Position numbers and translations under genes: made by a program. The notes beneath the pieces were generated by a model, which ran no database searches, was not told where the DNA came from, and saw only the letters and a program-made list of their open reading frames with translations. From Membranipora membranacea (taxonomy: Eukaryota > Bryozoa > Gymnolaemata > Cheilostomatida > Membraniporidae), in assembly GCA_914767715.1 (NCBI GenBank), contig OU612071.1:21327681-21387680 (forward strand): a DNA stretch of 60,000 bases, given 5' to 3'. Positions 57,901 through 60,000 of the stretch are shown piece after piece (the first letter of the stretch is position 1; each line of letters opens with the position of its first letter).

Positions 57901-60000
57901 ATTGGTGTAATCATGAAAAGTGGGACAAAGCACAGTGATATGGTGGACCTGATGGAGGAGTTTCACAGTTACGTGAACACTGATGATGATGGAAATCTTC
58001 AACCCATTTTATTGACCGGTAAGAGAAAATTTTTTGTGGTTAGTGGGCTATCAGAACCAGTATCAAGTCTCTGCCACTGGTGTCTGGTATAATTCGTGTC
58101 AAGTGTTATGTATCAACCCTACCTCTTCTGGTGTTGGACATACTGTTCTTGTTGTGACAACTGTAAGGTTGTCACTTCTGCCCTCTATCAGTTCAATCAG
58201 TTCTATCAACAAACAACATGCCACATGATGACATTTTGACATATGATAGGTGACTGGTTAAGCATGAGAGTGGGACTGAAAGCTCAGGCTTCACAAGCAG
58301 ACGGGGATACACCAGAAGACAAGATGGACGGGCTCATCTGCGTCATGGCTGATTTTCACTGCCAGATGGAACTTGTAGGCCTTATGTGGAAAGTGCTATA
58401 CAATGGACAGTCAAACTCTGACCACGGGACAATTAACAGCTGCAGAACGCTGTTGAATGCTGTCAATATTACTTCAGAACACAAGACAAGACAACTAAAG
58501 CATACATTGTCATGGGTGACTCATTTATAGAACATGGTCAATGTCGTCCTTTACTTGACATATATTATGCGGAGTCGTTTTTTACTCTGCTATTGACTGT
58601 AAGATGCATTTATTTAATTGAGTACAAATCGGCTGCTCTTGCTCTGCGGTGACTTGACAATGACGTCCCTAAATATTAGCAATGTAAGTTGAAAGCAACA
58701 AATTTTACCATCACAATCAAACCAAACTCTTTGTCTCAGACTTTTAAAACAATATCAATTGTGTAATAATGCCAATACCAATCTTACGCAGGTGCCCTTC
58801 GTCGATTCAACTTAAGTGATGTGTCCTCAACCTCTGAGTCTGCAGCTAAACCAGTTAAGCCGGACGATGTGGAGAGACAAGCCAATGAGCATGCTGAGGC
58901 TTTTGTTACAGAGTTCTGTATGTTGGATGCTCTCACTGATGATCAAATAGAATACAGGTACAAAATATGATATGCTGCAATGATTTTTTTTTCCAGGATA
59001 GATAAATTGGGATTCACACAATTTAACATCTCGGCAAAGCTAGACTCTATAAAAACGCTCACAAATGGGACCTAGTTTTAAGCAATCTTGGATTTGATGA
59101 CTTCTGGGTAATACGCAATTTCATCATTGCTACATAACTTAAGCAGCAACATAGTTGGATGTTGATCAAAAAATAGTTTTTTTTAATTTTTATATCTTGT
59201 TTAAAACAGGTGTGAAAATTGTGGAAAGAGGTATAAGAAGATGACCGGAAAGAAAGGTTGGAGTGCACACATGCAGACCTGCAGCAAGGAAGGGTCCAGC
59301 AGTGAAGAGGGTCATATTCTGATGCACTCAAAAGCTCTGATTACAAAAGGTTTGATGCGTATTTTGCATAACACAGTGTTTTCTTTGGGGATGGGCAGAC
59401 CCTAATTTGCATATATAAATATATGTATCTGTGGTGTAGGAACTTGGGCTTTGATAACTATGCCAAAGGACTGCTTGAGCTTCAGTTCCAACTCACTGTC
59501 CTCCCCTCTCATCTCAGATTATCTCTCGTGCAAAATCGAACAGTGAATTCAAGGGGCAAATCAGACACCAACATTCCAGTTGACCTCTGCCTAGAGCATG
59601 AAAACAAATATTTCATGGAACAGGCAAAAACATATCGAGGAGAGTTCACACAAAAAGCAGTGGATAAGATTTCCAAAGGATCTAATGTCACCCGCAAATT
59701 GGTATCCAATTTGAAACATGTAACATGTTTACATCAGAGAGATGTAGGAGTGCACACAAAGAAAGATCCTAGGGAAGATATAGAGCATCTGGTGCAGAAG
59801 TTGAAAACAGAATCACTTCTAGACAACCAGGGGTCCCGGTCATTCTCCAAAGTGTTTGTGCATCCCTCAATATTTAGAGCTAATATTGGAAATACGAGCC
59901 AGTGGATTTCCAATCATATTAAAGTTTTCAGAACCAAGCACTTTTACAGGTATGTGAATGCGCTCTTCCTAAAATAAGGCTTCCTGTGATATCGATGCAT
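54924..60000 (+). pseudogene. DUF6589-type gene of the mobile element, right-arm copy (runs off the window)
   Basis: Exons 54924-54926 (ATG directly before GTGAGT), 55383-55472, 56161-56381, 56767-57642, 57895-58018, from 58250 (to about 58505), 58792-58957, 59210-59349 and 59440-59949. The central part has FFTLIRLQQYNDLCFTTC and VVFDNVDKHITCRHQ. Then come GDWLSMRVGLKAQ, MADFHCQMELVGLMWKVLYN, DHGTINSCRTLLN, a CENCGKRY...HMQTC zinc-finger-like insert, and NSRGKSDTNIPVDLCLEHEN, matching the DUF6589 pattern (queue of GDQL, DWH, WxxLY, GTL, NxxG-x-NIPxDLxxEH). Lesions: exon 56161-56381 cannot be read through in one frame, and an in-frame TAG (57322-57324) interrupts the 292-codon exon. Frame changes are also likely near 58480 and at the last exon joint. 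DUF6589 function is unknown; it is multicopy in many invertebrates and fungi. Confidence 0.75.
55048..55119. repeat. Short hairpin in a DUF6589 intron (right arm)
   Basis: Same 21-bp stem hairpin as at 38889-38960 in the left arm, in the intron between coding exons 1 and 2 of this gene. Confidence 0.7.

Larger units (their letters stand above)
48101..60000. repeat. Right arm of the giant inverted repeat
   Basis: Starts at CCTGAGGAATC (48101) and is still matching the left arm at the last base (60000 pairs with 33993). It contains, from the centre outward, the 5' part of the SF3-like gene, half of the outer repeat, the Harbinger copy, the other half of the outer repeat, and the DUF6589 gene. 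Confidence 0.95.

Noticed and set aside
1-60000. CRISPR arrays, bacterial operons or phage genes
   Set aside because: No regularly spaced direct repeats; genes are intron-containing and animal-like.

Overview
The window is a piece of AT-rich animal nuclear genome. Genes are split by GT-AG introns, upstream regions carry TATA and AATAAA signals, and intergenic DNA is packed with hairpin-type repeats. ALKBH1, a GPI-anchored Ly6/uPAR protein, PIF/Harbinger transposons and DUF6589-type genes together suggest a marine invertebrate (mollusc, brachiopod, hemichordate, lancelet or cnidarian grade). The sequence does not allow a closer assignment.

Positions 1-29.9 kb hold ordinary host genes and small repeats. 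They are: the 3' end of an unrecognised gene (1069-2528, minus); a multi-exon gene for a protein with an SGNH-hydrolase-like N-terminal half and a very long acidic tail (4283-10971, minus); a complete six-exon ALKBH1 (16520-21162, plus); tail-to-tail with it a two-exon secreted GPI-anchored Ly6 protein (21342-22143, minus); a Myb/SANT-like (trihelix) DNA-binding protein (24764-26715, minus); and a compact gene for a 40-residue secreted cysteine-rich peptide (about 28.79-29.52 kb, plus). Several terminal-inverted-repeat or hairpin elements (MITE-like) sit between and inside these genes.

Positions 29.9-60 kb are mobile DNA. A decayed RecQ-family helicase gene (30427-33367) lies beside a 0.44-kb repeat that recurs twice further on. 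From 33993 to the window end the sequence is a giant inverted repeat: a left arm (33993-45903), a 2.2-kb unique spacer, and a right arm (48101-60000, still continuing at the edge). The arms are nearly identical. Each carries a DUF6589-type gene and a 5.65-kb PIF/Harbinger transposon with TTA/TAA target duplication, a HARBI1-like transposase gene and a MADF gene. The spacer plus the start of the right arm encode a broken superfamily-3 helicase-like gene. The repeat at 29907-30345 preserves the empty, pre-insertion Harbinger site.

My reading is that an older element carried divergent DUF6589 and SF3-helicase genes around a shared promoter-like cassette. It was invaded by Harbinger and then duplicated as an inverted copy. 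Every transposon gene I could read through has at least one disabling mutation, mostly shared by both arms, so the duplication appears younger than the decay. An assembly artefact (two haplotypes joined head to head) is the main alternative.
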